64,000 bases of DNA, taken from positions 248,001 through 312,000 of the forward strand of contig NZ_BPRC01000003.1 of the NCBI RefSeq assembly GCF_022179725.1, given 5' to 3'. The notes below the pieces were generated by a model. The model searched no databases. It saw only the letters and a list, made by a program, of their open reading frames with translations, and was not told where the DNA came from. The DNA comes from Methylorubrum aminovorans (GTDB lineage Bacteria; Pseudomonadota; Alphaproteobacteria; Rhizobiales; Beijerinckiaceae). A program made the position numbers and the translations under genes. This document shows, piece by piece, positions 37,564-46,280 of this stretch (the first letter of the stretch is position 1; each line of letters starts with the position of its first letter).

Positions 37564-38096
37564 GGTCCGGCGAGACTCCCTGACGATCGAAATCGTTTAT
37601 TGAATGCAGATCACAGCGTAAGAGCTTGACCTTGCATCGATCAATCGCCCTTAGCACGCGTTCCCGCACTCGGAAACGGCTCGGCAGGCGTCCATTGGGC
37701 CAATGCTCGGCGATGGCATGCACGCCTGTGGACCCGGCTCGTAGGCTGGACCCATTGTTCAGGCCTTTTCGCCGTTGGCAGACGCGGACTCAGCCCTTCT
37801 TGACGAGCGGCATCGGCTCGTCCGGCACGGGCGGGGGCTTGGTGGCGCAGGCGGCAGTGCTCAGGGCGAGCAAGGCGGCGACGGCGGCAAGGGTGACTTA
37901 CCGTGCGTTGAATCGATGGGCCGGCAGGTTCGTCTCCAAAATCAGATGAGACCGAGAGTAAAGCCAGAGCGCACCAATCCGATCGTGCAAACAGGCGACT
38001 TCTCAATTCAAGCAGGCAGTTGCTTTCTCATCGCTCTAAGAAAAATCATGATGCTCATCAAGTAAGCGCATCTGTCAAAGGTTGGTGCAACGCCTC
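37564..38096. other. Intergenic region with a decayed lipoprotein signal
   Basis: 533 bases between pccB and the ATP12 gene. It holds pccB's promoter, presumably near 37600. The only coding-like stretch is the minus-strand lipoprotein fragment at 37790-37897. I see nothing else that I would call a gene. Confidence 0.5.
37790..37897 (-). pseudogene. Remnant of a small entericidin-like lipoprotein
   Basis: Read on the minus strand this gives TLAAVAALLALSTAACATKP then PPVPDEPMPLVKKG and a stop: a hydrophobic signal and a lipobox (STAAC) with a short Pro-rich mature part. A TAA in frame lies immediately before it and there is no ATG or GTG start, so the start has been lost, or a rare start or frameshift is used. 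Too short to be certain. Confidence 0.4.
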
Positions 38097-38900
38097 TCAG
38101 GTGCTGCGCTGAGCGACGACGGCCGCCGCGTCGAATTCGGTTCGGCGAAAGGCGAGACGGGCCTCGGCCTCCGCGTCGCGCCCCCAGATGGCGGCCTGAT
38201 AGCTTTCATCGATATGGGCAGCCGCCCAGGCTTCGTCCGCGCTCAGGCGCCGGTGCAACACTGCCAGCGCGATCACGAGGGAGCCGGTCAGCGTCGTCAT
38301 AGCGTGAAGCGCTGCCAGTCGGAACGGATCGTCGACCGCGTCGATTGCCGCGCGAAGCGCCGCCACCGAACCCTCCGGCTGCTCCACATGCATCACCCCC
38401 TCGGCGAGGAACAGCCGCGCACCCAGCGCGTCGGCAGCCCAATCCACCAGCGGATCCCAGGCTGCGGCCTGCTCGGCGACGAGGCGGTCCGGCGTTCCGG
38501 CGCGGTAGGCGACGAGGTCGGTGCCGGCAAAGGCGCCGAGATCCTCGGCCACCGCGGCGCGGCGCTCGACGACGCCGTCGATTGTGGTGTTGACGATGCG
38601 GGTCAGCGGCATCGTGCGCGGATCGATCACCGTCTCCTGCGCCGCCCATTCCGCCGCGAGCGCTTCACCGAGCCCGCGATCGGGGACGACAAGCGGCCGG
38701 CGGCCGGGCGTGTTGGCGCCGCGCCCATCGAGGACGAGGCGGAAGCCGCCCTCGGCCTCCGCGACGCCGGCCTGCGCGTAGAAGCGCTTGGGTAGGGTCG
38801 GTGCCGTGCTCGCGCGGGCGGCCCGGATGGGATCGTGCTGTCCATCGCCGCCGGGCTCGCCCAGCCAATCGCGGGTCACGTCGTCGCCTGAGATGCTCAT
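38097..38900 (-). CDS. ATP12-family F1 ATP synthase assembly chaperone
   Basis: A 267-residue protein of the ATP12 family, which binds the F1 alpha subunit during assembly. Features: LPKRFYAQAGVAEAEGGFRL at the start of the domain, EWAAQETVIDPRTMPLTRIV with the characteristic Trp/Asp pair, and DLVAYRAG then WDPLVDWAADALGARL. The family is restricted to alphaproteobacteria and mitochondria, which supports the taxonomic call. Start ATG at 38900. The C-terminal ~40 residues form the usual helical tail. Confidence 0.9.
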   Translation of the reverse strand: MSISGDDVTRDWLGEPGGDGQHDPIRAARASTAPTLPKRFYAQAGVAEAEGGFRLVLDGRGANTPGRRPLVVPDRGLGEALAAEWAAQETVIDPRTMPLTRIVNTTIDGVVERRAAVAEDLGAFAGTDLVAYRAGTPDRLVAEQAAAWDPLVDWAADALGARLFLAEGVMHVEQPEGSVAALRAAIDAVDDPFRLAALHAMTTLTGSLVIALAVLHRRLSADEAWAAAHIDESYQAAIWGRDAEAEARLAFRRTEFDAAAVVAQRST

Positions 38901-38962
38901 GGTTCGCAGATAGGATTTCTCGCAGCCTCGCGCGAGTCTCCGGTGCGGCGAAGATCAATCCT

Positions 38963-39664
38963 CTATGAGGCGGCAAGGCGCGGCGTGACCGGGCCGGCTT
39001 GCGCGTCGTCGAGAGGGCCGGAGAACAGGTCGCTCAAGGAGATCGCGGAATCGACCACCGTCACCGCGCCGGCGCCGAACAGCGCGCCGGGCGTGTGGTA
39101 GCCCCAGCCGACGCCGATGGCCGCCACGCCCGCGCTCCTGGCCATCATCATGTCGTAGGTGGTGTCGCCGATCATCACCGTCATCGACGGTTCGGCGCCG
39201 GATTCGCCCATCGCCTGAAGCAGCATCGCTGGATCGGGCTTGGACGGCGCGTCGTCGGCGGTCTGGATCGTGGCGAACCAGCGCTCCCAGCCGTGCTTGT
39301 CCACGAGATGATCGACGCCGCGGCGCGACTTGCCCGTGGCGATGCCGAGCTGGATGTCATCGCGGCGATGCAGCCGCTCGACCAGTTCGGCCATCCCCGG
39401 AAACAGCGGCTCCTCGTAATCCGGATCGACGCGCAAAGCCTGGAACGCCTTGCGATAGCTGTGCGAAAGCGACTCGATCGGCCCGGCTTCGCCGACGAGA
39501 CGGCGGAACGCCTCGGGCAGGGACAGCCCGACGACGGAGAGGGCTTCCTTGCGCGCGGGCGCTTCCAGCCCGTGCTCCGAGAAGGCTCGCCGCTGAGCTT
39601 CCACGATCAGGTGCTGGCTGTCGACGAGGGTGCCGTCGACATCGAAGACGATCAGCTTGAGCAC
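38963..39664 (-). CDS. HAD-family phosphatase (phosphoglycolate-phosphatase-like)
   Basis: A 233-residue haloacid dehalogenase-type phosphatase. The GTG at 39664 gives MLKLIVFDVDGTLVDSQHLI with the DxDGT nucleophile motif. Others: the Ser/Thr and Lys region GIATGKSRRG, and SKPDPAMLLQAM with MIGDTTYDMMMARSAG (motif IV). Similar genes are annotated as gph-like phosphoglycolate phosphatase; the substrate is not settled here. Its frame runs much further upstream to 40579, but that part is the antisense of the PsiF-like gene. A downstream start is not supported by the motif position. Confidence 0.85.
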   Translation of the reverse strand: MLKLIVFDVDGTLVDSQHLIVEAQRRAFSEHGLEAPARKEALSVVGLSLPEAFRRLVGEAGPIESLSHSYRKAFQALRVDPDYEEPLFPGMAELVERLHRRDDIQLGIATGKSRRGVDHLVDKHGWERWFATIQTADDAPSKPDPAMLLQAMGESGAEPSMTVMIGDTTYDMMMARSAGVAAIGVGWGYHTPGALFGAGAVTVVDSAISLSDLFSGPLDDAQAGPVTPRLAAS

Positions 39665-39684
39665 GAACGCGTCGCCTCGAAGGC

Positions 39685-40071
39685 TCAAGGCCGACGGACG
39701 GGCGCCGGCTGCGAGGCCGGGCGTCGCTCGTAACCGAGGCGGCAGCGGACGAGGAACCGGCGGCGTGCCCCGCCGGACAGCTTGCGGCGATGCGATTCGC
39801 GGTTGCAGGCGGCGTAGGAGATCCGCCGACGGCGCTCGGCGGCACGCATCCCCTGGCCCTGCGGCCGCGACGCCTGTGAGGGCGGGGCGGCAGATGGCGG
39901 TTGTCCCTGGGGCGGTGTCGGCGGCTGGCCTTGGGGTTGCCCTTGAGGCTGCCCTTGGGCATGCCCCTGCGTCGGACCCTGCGCCTTGTCGCCGGGCGGT
40001 GCCGCGCCGACCGGCGTGACGGCGCAGACGAGGCCGGCAAACGCGACGGAGAACAGCGTGACGGGCCTCAT
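39685..40071 (-). CDS. Exported PsiF-like protein with Gln/Gly-rich linker
   Basis: A 128-residue protein with signal peptide MRPVTLFSVAFAGLVCAVTP (cleavage near VGA-AP). The middle (~30-75) is a low-complexity linker with repeats of GQP (GQPQGQPQGQPPTPPQGQPP). The C-terminal domain has CNRESHRRKLSGGARRRFLV then RC, which is the PsiF-repeat pattern: two Cys with L-x-G-x-x-R-x-F between them. PsiF family proteins are periplasmic and of unknown function. Located 20 bases upstream of the HAD gene on the same strand. Confidence 0.75.
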   Translation of the reverse strand: MRPVTLFSVAFAGLVCAVTPVGAAPPGDKAQGPTQGHAQGQPQGQPQGQPPTPPQGQPPSAAPPSQASRPQGQGMRAAERRRRISYAACNRESHRRKLSGGARRRFLVRCRLGYERRPASQPAPVRRP

Positions 40072-40281
40072 GCGATCCTAAAACCTCGTAGCAGCGGCCA
40101 GCAGCGGGACGAAGGCGTCCGAGAGGCGGGACGGCGACCTGCCGCCACGTCCCATCGGTTCGCGCCGATAGAAGCACCTCGCCGTGTTCCCGTCCACGCG
40201 GAAGGCTTACGATGCGAAACCTATGGCAAGAGCCCCGACTTCCAAGGCGCTCCGCGCGTTCGTGAAGGGCCGGCGGGCGGA

Positions 40282-41682
40282 TCAGGCCTCCGGCGCCTCG
40301 ACGATCGGGTCGTAGCGCGCGGCATCGAAGCCGAGCAGGTTCCAGCTCTGGGCCATGTGCGGGGGCAGCGGCGCGCTGACATCGACCGGCTGGCCCGTGC
40401 GCGGATGCGGGATCACGATGCGGCGGGCCAGAAGATGCAGGCGGTTCTGGATGCCGCCGGGCAGCTCCCAATTTTCGACGTCGAAATATTTCGGGTCGCC
40501 GACGATCGGGTGGCCGATATGCGCGGCGTGGGCGCGCAACTGGTGCGTCCGGCCCGTCACCGGCTTCAGCGAGAGCCAAGCGAGCTTCTGCGCCGCCTGA
40601 TCGACGGTGGCGTAGTAGGTCAGTGCGTGGCTCGCGCCGTCGTCGCCGTGCTTGGCCACCCGCATACGCGCGTCGGCATCGGTCGGCTCGTCCTTCACGA
40701 GATAGGTCGAGACCCGGCCCTGGCGGGTTCGAGGCACGCCGGCCACCAGCGCCCAGTAGATCTTTCGCGCGGCGCGGGAGCGGAAGCTCTTGGCCAGCGT
40801 CGCGGCAGCAAGCCGCGTCTTGGCGACGATCAGGCAGCCGGCGGTGTCCTTGTCGAGGCGGTGAACGAGGCGTGGGCGCTGCCCGTCCGGCCCGGTCAGC
40901 GCCTCCAAGAGGCCGTCGACATGGCGCACGGTGCCCGAGCCACCCTGCACCGCCAGCCCGAACGGCTTGTTGAGGATCATCATGTCCGCGTCCTCGTAGA
41001 GGATCAGCAAGCGCAGGAACTCGGCATCCCCGTCGATCTTGGCGGCGCTGCGCGGCCGGTCGGCCGGCTGCTCCAGCTTGAGCGGCGGCACCCGCACGCT
41101 CGATCCCGGCTCGAGCCGGTCGTTCGGCTTGGCGCGCTTGCCGTCCACCCGCAACTCGCCCTTGCGGACGATGCTCTGCACGCGGGTGAAGGGAAGCTGC
41201 GGAAAGCGCGCGCCGAGGAAGCGGTCGATGCGCATCCCGGCTTCGTCGGGGGCAACGGTCAGGGTCTGCACGCCGCTCGCCAGCGTCGCCGAGGCGGCGG
41301 CGCGCTGCTCACGCCGGGTCGGGCCGGCAGGCGGGGCAGGGGACTCGGCCCGCGGAGCTTCGACCCGTGGGGGTTTGGCCCGCGAGGAATCGGCTCGTGT
41401 GGACTTGGCAGTGGGGGCTCGAGCAGCCGGCGGCCCGGCGCGCTCCCAGGAAGCATCCGCCTTCGGGGCGGCCGTCCTCGGCTTACGCGGTGGGCGCGGC
41501 GCGCTCTCCGGCACGGCGTCGTCGCCCCAGGGCGAGCGGTCGCTGACATCGTCGCCGCGGTTGCGCGCGGCGCGCTGCGCGGCGTCCTTGGCGGAGGTGC
41601 GCGGTCCCGTGCCGGGGCGCGGCGTGTAGCCGCCGGGCCCGCGTTTCGCGCCGGACCCGCGATGTGGAGGACGTCCCTTCAT
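40282..41682 (-). CDS. RluA-type pseudouridine synthase with long N-terminal extension
   Basis: A 466-residue pseudouridine synthase. An unusual Arg/Pro/Ala-rich disordered N-terminus (residues ~1-130) precedes an S4 RNA-binding domain (AGMRIDRFLGARFPQLPFTR, then LRVDGKRAKPNDRL). The catalytic domain has LNKPFGLAVQGGSG and the Asp-bearing RLVHRLDKDTAGCLIVAK (motif HRLDxxTSG). The C-terminal GRTHQLRAHAAHIGHPIVGDPKYF is typical. Sequence is closest to RluC/RluD-type 23S rRNA enzymes, so rRNA modification is likely, but the exact site cannot be told. Confidence 0.9.
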   Translation of the reverse strand: MKGRPPHRGSGAKRGPGGYTPRPGTGPRTSAKDAAQRAARNRGDDVSDRSPWGDDAVPESAPRPPRKPRTAAPKADASWERAGPPAARAPTAKSTRADSSRAKPPRVEAPRAESPAPPAGPTRREQRAAASATLASGVQTLTVAPDEAGMRIDRFLGARFPQLPFTRVQSIVRKGELRVDGKRAKPNDRLEPGSSVRVPPLKLEQPADRPRSAAKIDGDAEFLRLLILYEDADMMILNKPFGLAVQGGSGTVRHVDGLLEALTGPDGQRPRLVHRLDKDTAGCLIVAKTRLAAATLAKSFRSRAARKIYWALVAGVPRTRQGRVSTYLVKDEPTDADARMRVAKHGDDGASHALTYYATVDQAAQKLAWLSLKPVTGRTHQLRAHAAHIGHPIVGDPKYFDVENWELPGGIQNRLHLLARRIVIPHPRTGQPVDVSAPLPPHMAQSWNLLGFDAARYDPIVEAPEA

Positions 41683-41782
41683 GCGCCGCTGCTATCATCC
41701 TGAGATGACGGCGCAAAGCGTCGCCGCTGATGGGATCATCGATTCGCTGTCCGTGACCGCGTGCAGCGCATGGCGTCGCGCG

Positions 41783-43030
41783 TCAAGCCGCCAGACGCGC
41801 CGCTTCCAGGGTGAGGCCGAGCCCGACCGAGCCGAAGGTGTCGCCATCGACCACTCGCGCCGTCGGCACGCAGGCGGTGAGCGCCGCGCGAACATGCGGC
41901 AGACCGGTCGATCCCCCGGTCAGAAATAGCGCGTCGATCCGGTCTGCCGACAGCCCTGCCTGAGCGAGGCAGCGGTCGATCCGCTGCGCCATGCGGCGCG
42001 CAAGGTCCTCGGTATGCCCCGCCAGCCGTCCGCGATCGACAGCGGCCGCGAGGCCCGACTCGACCCATTCGAGATCGACCGTGCCGGTTCCCGCATCGGA
42101 GGCGGCGATCTTGGCGCCTTCCACCGCCATGGCGAGCGAGTGCCCGCGCTCCGCCTCCACGACCGTGCGCAGACGGGTCACGAGCTCCGGCCGTGCGGCG
42201 TCGCGCACCACCTCGTCGATCTCGCGCAGCGTCTTGGAATTGTAGAGGCGGTTGATGCTCGACCACGTTGCGAGGTCGTGGAAATAGGCGTTCGGCACGG
42301 AAAGATCCGCCCGCTTCATCGGGCTCCCAAGGCCGAGGAGCGGCATCACCGCGCCAAGACTCAGATTTCGATCGAAGTCGGTGCCGCCGATGCGGATGCC
42401 GTCATTGGCCAGGATGTCGTCGGCCCGCTCGTCACGCCGGTGCCGCTCGGGCGAGAGCCGGACGATGGAGAAGTCCGAGGTGCCGCCGCCGATATCGGCG
42501 ATCAGCGCGATTTCCTCGCTCGTCACCATGCGCTCGTATTCGAGCGCGGCGGCGATCGGCTCGTACTGGAAGCGGACATGGCGGAAGCCGATGCTCTCGG
42601 CGATCTGCCGCAGCGTGTCCTCCGCCTTGCGGTCGCCCGCCGGATCGTTGTCGACGAAATGCACCGGGCGGCCATGCACCACGGTGTCGAGGTCGACGCC
42701 GGCCTCCGCCTCGCCGCGCGCCTTCACCAGGGTGAGGTAGCGGGCGATGACATCGCGGAAGCGGATGCGCTCGCGGCCGACGGGCGTGGTCTCCTCGATC
42801 AAAGCGGAGCCGAGCACCGATTTGAGCGCCCGCATTAAGCGGCCCGGTGTGCCCTCGACATAGGCCTCGATCGCCGCCCGGCCGATCTGCGCCTCGCGGC
42901 CGGGCGCGAAGAAGATTGCGCTCGGAAGGGTGCGGTGCGTGCCCTCCAGCGGCACCAGGACCGGGCGGTCTCCCGCGCCGATCCCGAGTGTGGTGTTGGA
43001 CGTGCCGAAATCGAGGCCGCAGGCCGCCAT
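41783..43030 (-). CDS. Hsp70-family protein of the YegD type
   Basis: A 415-residue member of the Hsp70/actin fold lacking the substrate-binding domain, as in E. coli YegD. Motifs: ACGLDFGTSNTTLGIG (phosphate 1), FQYEPIAAALEYE, IADIGGGTSDFSIVRLSP (phosphate 2), ANDGIRIGGTDFDRNL, and LFLTGGSTGLPHVR (adenosine). ATPase residues appear intact. The role of YegD is unclear; it might act as a co-chaperone-independent ATPase. Start ATG at 43030 is directly before the first motif. Confidence 0.9.
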   Translation of the reverse strand: MAACGLDFGTSNTTLGIGAGDRPVLVPLEGTHRTLPSAIFFAPGREAQIGRAAIEAYVEGTPGRLMRALKSVLGSALIEETTPVGRERIRFRDVIARYLTLVKARGEAEAGVDLDTVVHGRPVHFVDNDPAGDRKAEDTLRQIAESIGFRHVRFQYEPIAAALEYERMVTSEEIALIADIGGGTSDFSIVRLSPERHRRDERADDILANDGIRIGGTDFDRNLSLGAVMPLLGLGSPMKRADLSVPNAYFHDLATWSSINRLYNSKTLREIDEVVRDAARPELVTRLRTVVEAERGHSLAMAVEGAKIAASDAGTGTVDLEWVESGLAAAVDRGRLAGHTEDLARRMAQRIDRCLAQAGLSADRIDALFLTGGSTGLPHVRAALTACVPTARVVDGDTFGSVGLGLTLEAARLAA

Positions 43031-43127
43031 GGGACCGGATCGCTTGAATTCTCAAGGGGAGGGCGGCCCCGTTACGGTCCTCCGCCGCCGAGCGCAATCC
43101 CCGATCGGTCACACCGGGGCCCGACCC

Positions 43128-44624
43128 TCACACCGCCGCGCCGAGATAGCGGCGGCGCAGATGCGCCAGGAAATCCTCCGCGCCGAGCGGCTTGCCGGTT
43201 GCTGCGAGCAGCAATTCGTCGGTCTCCATCAGGCTCGCGCGGGCATGGACGTTCTCGAGCAGCCAGCCGCGCAATTGCGCAAAGTCACCCTCGGCCAGAG
43301 CCGGTCGGATGCTGGGATGCGCGGCGCAGGCCGCCCTGAAGAGCTGTGCGGCCGCGAGTGCGCCGAGGGTGTAGGTCGGAAAGTAGCCGAAGCTGCCGCC
43401 GGGCCAGTGGATGTCCTGCAGGCAGCCGTGCCGATCGTCCGGCACGGTCAGTCCCAGCAATTCCATCATGCCGTCGTTGAAGGCGCCCGGCAGGTCGGCC
43501 ACCGTGAGGTCACCCGCGATCATCGCCGTCTCCAGGCGGTAGCGCAGCAGGATATGGGCCGGGTAGGTCACTTCGTCGGCATCCACCCGGATGAAGCCCG
43601 GCTCGACGCGGGTGTAGAGGCGGTGCAGGTTGTCCGCCTCCCAGGCCGGGCCGTCGCCGCCGAACGCCGCGCGCAGGGTTGGGGCGAGGTAGGCGCAGAA
43701 TTCGGCCGAGCGGCAGGCCTGCATCTCGACCAGCAGTGACTGGCTCTCGTGCAGGCTCATGCCGCGGGCCTGACCCACGGGCTGATGGCGCCATGCGGCC
43801 GGCCGGCCCTGCTCGTAGATCGCGTGGCCGGTCTCGTGCAGCACACCCATCAGGGCGCCGGTGGCGCTGGCCTCGTCGTAGCGAGTGGTGATGCGGACAT
43901 CATCGGTGGCGCCGCCGCAGAAGGGATGCAGGCTGACATCGAGGCGCCCGCGGGAAAAATCGAACCCGACGGCCCGCATCAGCCCCAGGCCGATCTCCCG
44001 CTGGATCGCCACCGGAAACGGGCCGGGCAGCGGCAGGGCAGGGGCCTGCGCCGCCTGCCGCTCGCGCACCGCGACGACGAGGTCCGGCAGGACGGTCCGC
44101 AACTGCGCAAAGATCGGATCGATGCGCGCGCGCCGCATACCGGGATCGTAGCCGTCCAGCAGCGCGTCGTAGGGATCGAGCCCGAGCGTCGCGCCCTTGG
44201 CCTCGCCGACGAGCCGACGCAGCCGCAGCACCTCCTCCAGATGGGGGCGCAGCCGAGCAAAGTCCGACTCGCGCCGCGCCTCGCGCCAGATCATCTCGCA
44301 GCGCGTCGTCGCCTTCGATGCGGCGGCGACGAGATCGCCCGGCACCGCCGCCGCATGGGCATAGGCCCGACGCATCTCGCGCAGATTCGCCCGCTCCCAC
44401 TCGCCGAGACCCGCCTCGGACTCCGCCGCCTCGAAGCGCTCGGCATTGCGCGGGTCCGTGAGGATTTCGTGGGCGAGTACGCTCAGCACGGCCAACTGCT
44501 CTCCGCGGGTGTCGGAGGCGCCGTCCGGCATCTGGGTCTGCGTATCCCAGCCGAGGATGCCGCTCGCATCCTCGAGGGCGCCGAGACGGGCGAAGGTGGC
44601 GGTGAGCGTCGCGTAAGCCTGCAT
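43128..44624 (-). CDS. M32 family metallocarboxypeptidase (carboxypeptidase Taq type)
   Basis: A 498-residue zinc carboxypeptidase. The start at 44624 (MQAYATLTATFARLGALEDA) matches M32 starts; the frame is open to 45161 but that is antisense to rarA. The active site is VLHETGHAIYEQG (HExxH plus downstream ligand), with the conserved SLHESQSLLVE and the DEVTYPAHILLRY segment that carry the third ligand and substrate contacts. WDTQTQMPDGAS near residue 25 is also typical. It is a cytosolic enzyme removing C-terminal residues. Upstream of it, 36 bases away, is rarA on the same strand. Confidence 0.95.
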   Translation of the reverse strand: MQAYATLTATFARLGALEDASGILGWDTQTQMPDGASDTRGEQLAVLSVLAHEILTDPRNAERFEAAESEAGLGEWERANLREMRRAYAHAAAVPGDLVAAASKATTRCEMIWREARRESDFARLRPHLEEVLRLRRLVGEAKGATLGLDPYDALLDGYDPGMRRARIDPIFAQLRTVLPDLVVAVRERQAAQAPALPLPGPFPVAIQREIGLGLMRAVGFDFSRGRLDVSLHPFCGGATDDVRITTRYDEASATGALMGVLHETGHAIYEQGRPAAWRHQPVGQARGMSLHESQSLLVEMQACRSAEFCAYLAPTLRAAFGGDGPAWEADNLHRLYTRVEPGFIRVDADEVTYPAHILLRYRLETAMIAGDLTVADLPGAFNDGMMELLGLTVPDDRHGCLQDIHWPGGSFGYFPTYTLGALAAAQLFRAACAAHPSIRPALAEGDFAQLRGWLLENVHARASLMETDELLLAATGKPLGAEDFLAHLRRRYLGAAV

Positions 44625-44659
44625 GATCGGTCGAGATCCCTCGATATCGCCTAGGACGG

Positions 44660-45973
44660 TCAGTCCTCGCCGCGGCGCTCCTGCCGCAGTCGTTCCCAAT
44701 AGGCGAGCCGCTCCCGGTACCGGGTCTCCATGCCCCGATCCGTCGGCTCGTAGAAGTGCTGGCGTCCGAGCGCCTCCGGCCAGTAATCCTGGCCGGAGAA
44801 GGCGTCGGGCTCGTCGTGGTCGTAGCGGTAGCCCTCGCCGTAGCCGATGCGCTTCATCAGCCCCGTCGGCGCGTTGAGGATGGTGCGCGGCGGCGCCAGC
44901 GAGCCGGCGGCCTTCGCCACCCGCGTCGCCGCCTTGTAGGCGGTGTAGACCGCGTTCGATTTCGGCGCGCAGGCGAGATAGACGGTGACCTGCGCCAGCG
45001 CCAGCTCGCCTTCTGGCGAGCCGAGGAAATCGAATGCGTCCTTGGCGGCATTGGCCACGACGAGAGCCTGCGGGTCGGCGAGCCCGATATCCTCCACCGC
45101 CATCCGCACGAGCCGCCGGGCGATGAAGAGCCGATCCTCGCCCGCATCGAGCATCCGGCACAGATAATACAGAGCCGCGTCTGGGTCCGAGCCGCGCACC
45201 GTCTTATGAAGGGCGGAAATGAGGTTGTAATGCCCCTCCTGCGCCTTGTCGTAAATCGGCGCCCGCCGCTGGACGAGGGTCTGCAGCGTCTCCGCATCGA
45301 GGGTCTCGCCGGGGCGTGCCGAGCGCCATACCTCCTCCGCCAGCGTCAGCGCGGCGCGCCCGTCTCCGTCGGCCATGCGGATCAGCGCCGCGCGCGCCTC
45401 CTCATCGAGCGGGAGGAGCTGGCCGTCCATCTCCTCGGCGCGCGCCAGCAGCCGGGCGAGCGCGGTCGCGTCGAGCGCGCGGAACAGCAGCACCCGGGCG
45501 CGCGAGAGCAGGGCCGCATTCAGTTCGAAGGAGGGATTCTCCGTCGTCGCGCCGACGAGGGTGACGGTGCCGTCCTCCATGACCGGCAGGAAGGCATCGA
45601 GCTGTGCACGGTTGAACCGGTGGATCTCATCAACGAAGAGCAGCGTGCCCTGGCCCGTCGCGCGGCGCTTGCGCGCCGCCTCGAACACCTTTCGCAGATC
45701 GGCGATACCGGAAAAAATCGCCGAGATCTGCTCGAAATGGAGCGCGGTCTCATGGGCGAGAAGCCGCGCCACAGTGGTCTTCCCCGTGCCGGGCGGCCCC
45801 CAGAACACCAGCGAGCCGAGCGAGCGCGAGGCGAGCAACCGTGTCAGGGCCCCGTCCGGCCCGGTCAGATGCTCCTGTCCCACGACCTCGGAGAGCCGGC
45901 GCGGGCGCAGACGATCCGCGAGCGGCCGGGGCGCGCCTGTTTCGAGGCCGGCGGAAACGAACAGGTCGGACAT
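44660..45973 (-). CDS. rarA: RarA/MgsA: replication-associated recombination ATPase
   Basis: A 437-residue AAA+ ATPase acting at stalled forks. Start MSDLFVSAGLETGAPRPLAD was chosen as the family start; one in-frame ATG lies slightly upstream. Walker A is WGPPGTGKTTVARLLA (~55-66), Walker B LLFVDEIHRFNRAQ with the DExH-like box, and the sensor region GATTENPSFELN. The MgsA C-terminal domain carries GHYNLISALHKTVRGSDPDA and YLCRMLDAGEDRL, both typical. It lies between the M32 gene and the tRNA-Ser. Confidence 0.95.
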   Translation of the reverse strand: MSDLFVSAGLETGAPRPLADRLRPRRLSEVVGQEHLTGPDGALTRLLASRSLGSLVFWGPPGTGKTTVARLLAHETALHFEQISAIFSGIADLRKVFEAARKRRATGQGTLLFVDEIHRFNRAQLDAFLPVMEDGTVTLVGATTENPSFELNAALLSRARVLLFRALDATALARLLARAEEMDGQLLPLDEEARAALIRMADGDGRAALTLAEEVWRSARPGETLDAETLQTLVQRRAPIYDKAQEGHYNLISALHKTVRGSDPDAALYYLCRMLDAGEDRLFIARRLVRMAVEDIGLADPQALVVANAAKDAFDFLGSPEGELALAQVTVYLACAPKSNAVYTAYKAATRVAKAAGSLAPPRTILNAPTGLMKRIGYGEGYRYDHDEPDAFSGQDYWPEALGRQHFYEPTDRGMETRYRERLAYWERLRQERRGED

Positions 45974-46105
45974 GCGTGGCATGAACACCGCAGCCCCGCC
46001 CTCCGCAAGAGCCTTCCGGACGCGATGCGCACTTCCCACGTCAAGCCGGCTTGTAGGGCCGCCCGCCGCATGCTAGGGCGCATCCCGTCGATAAGACACC
46101 TCTGC

Positions 46106-46195
46106 GGAGAGGTGGCAGAGCGGTTGAATGCACCGCACTCGAAATGCGGCATGGGTGCAAGCCCATCGGGGGTTCGAATCCCCCCCTCTCCGCCA
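46106..46195 (+). tRNA. tRNA-Ser(CGA), integration site of the island
   Basis: A 90-base class II tRNA with encoded CCA. The acceptor GGAGAGG pairs with CCTCTCC; the long variable arm and T-arm GGGGGTTCGAATCCCCC are typical of tRNA-Ser. The anticodon stem CCGCA / TGCGG encloses CTCGAAA, anticodon CGA (reads TCG). An integrase starts ~85 bases downstream in the same direction. Confidence 0.97.
46171..46195 (+). other. Candidate attachment site (tRNA-Ser 3' end)
   Basis: Tyrosine integrases adjacent to tRNA genes usually use the T-arm to CCA segment as the attachment core. The position is inference. No second copy of this segment was found by eye downstream in the window, so the other end of the island is probably beyond 64000. 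Confidence 0.4.
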
Positions 46196-46280
46196 GTCTT
46201 GCTAAAAGCCCAATCGTCACGGTAAGTTGCTGATATGCAACGTGTTCGTACGGCCCGACTGGTACATTCGGGTGGTACAT

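Noticed and set aside
36049..37629. 526-codon open frame opposite pccB
   Set aside because: Antisense shadow; no recognisable domain and pccB is certain.
38097..38900. Plus-strand 237-codon frame opposite the ATP12 gene
   Set aside because: Shadow; the minus strand carries clear ATP12 motifs.
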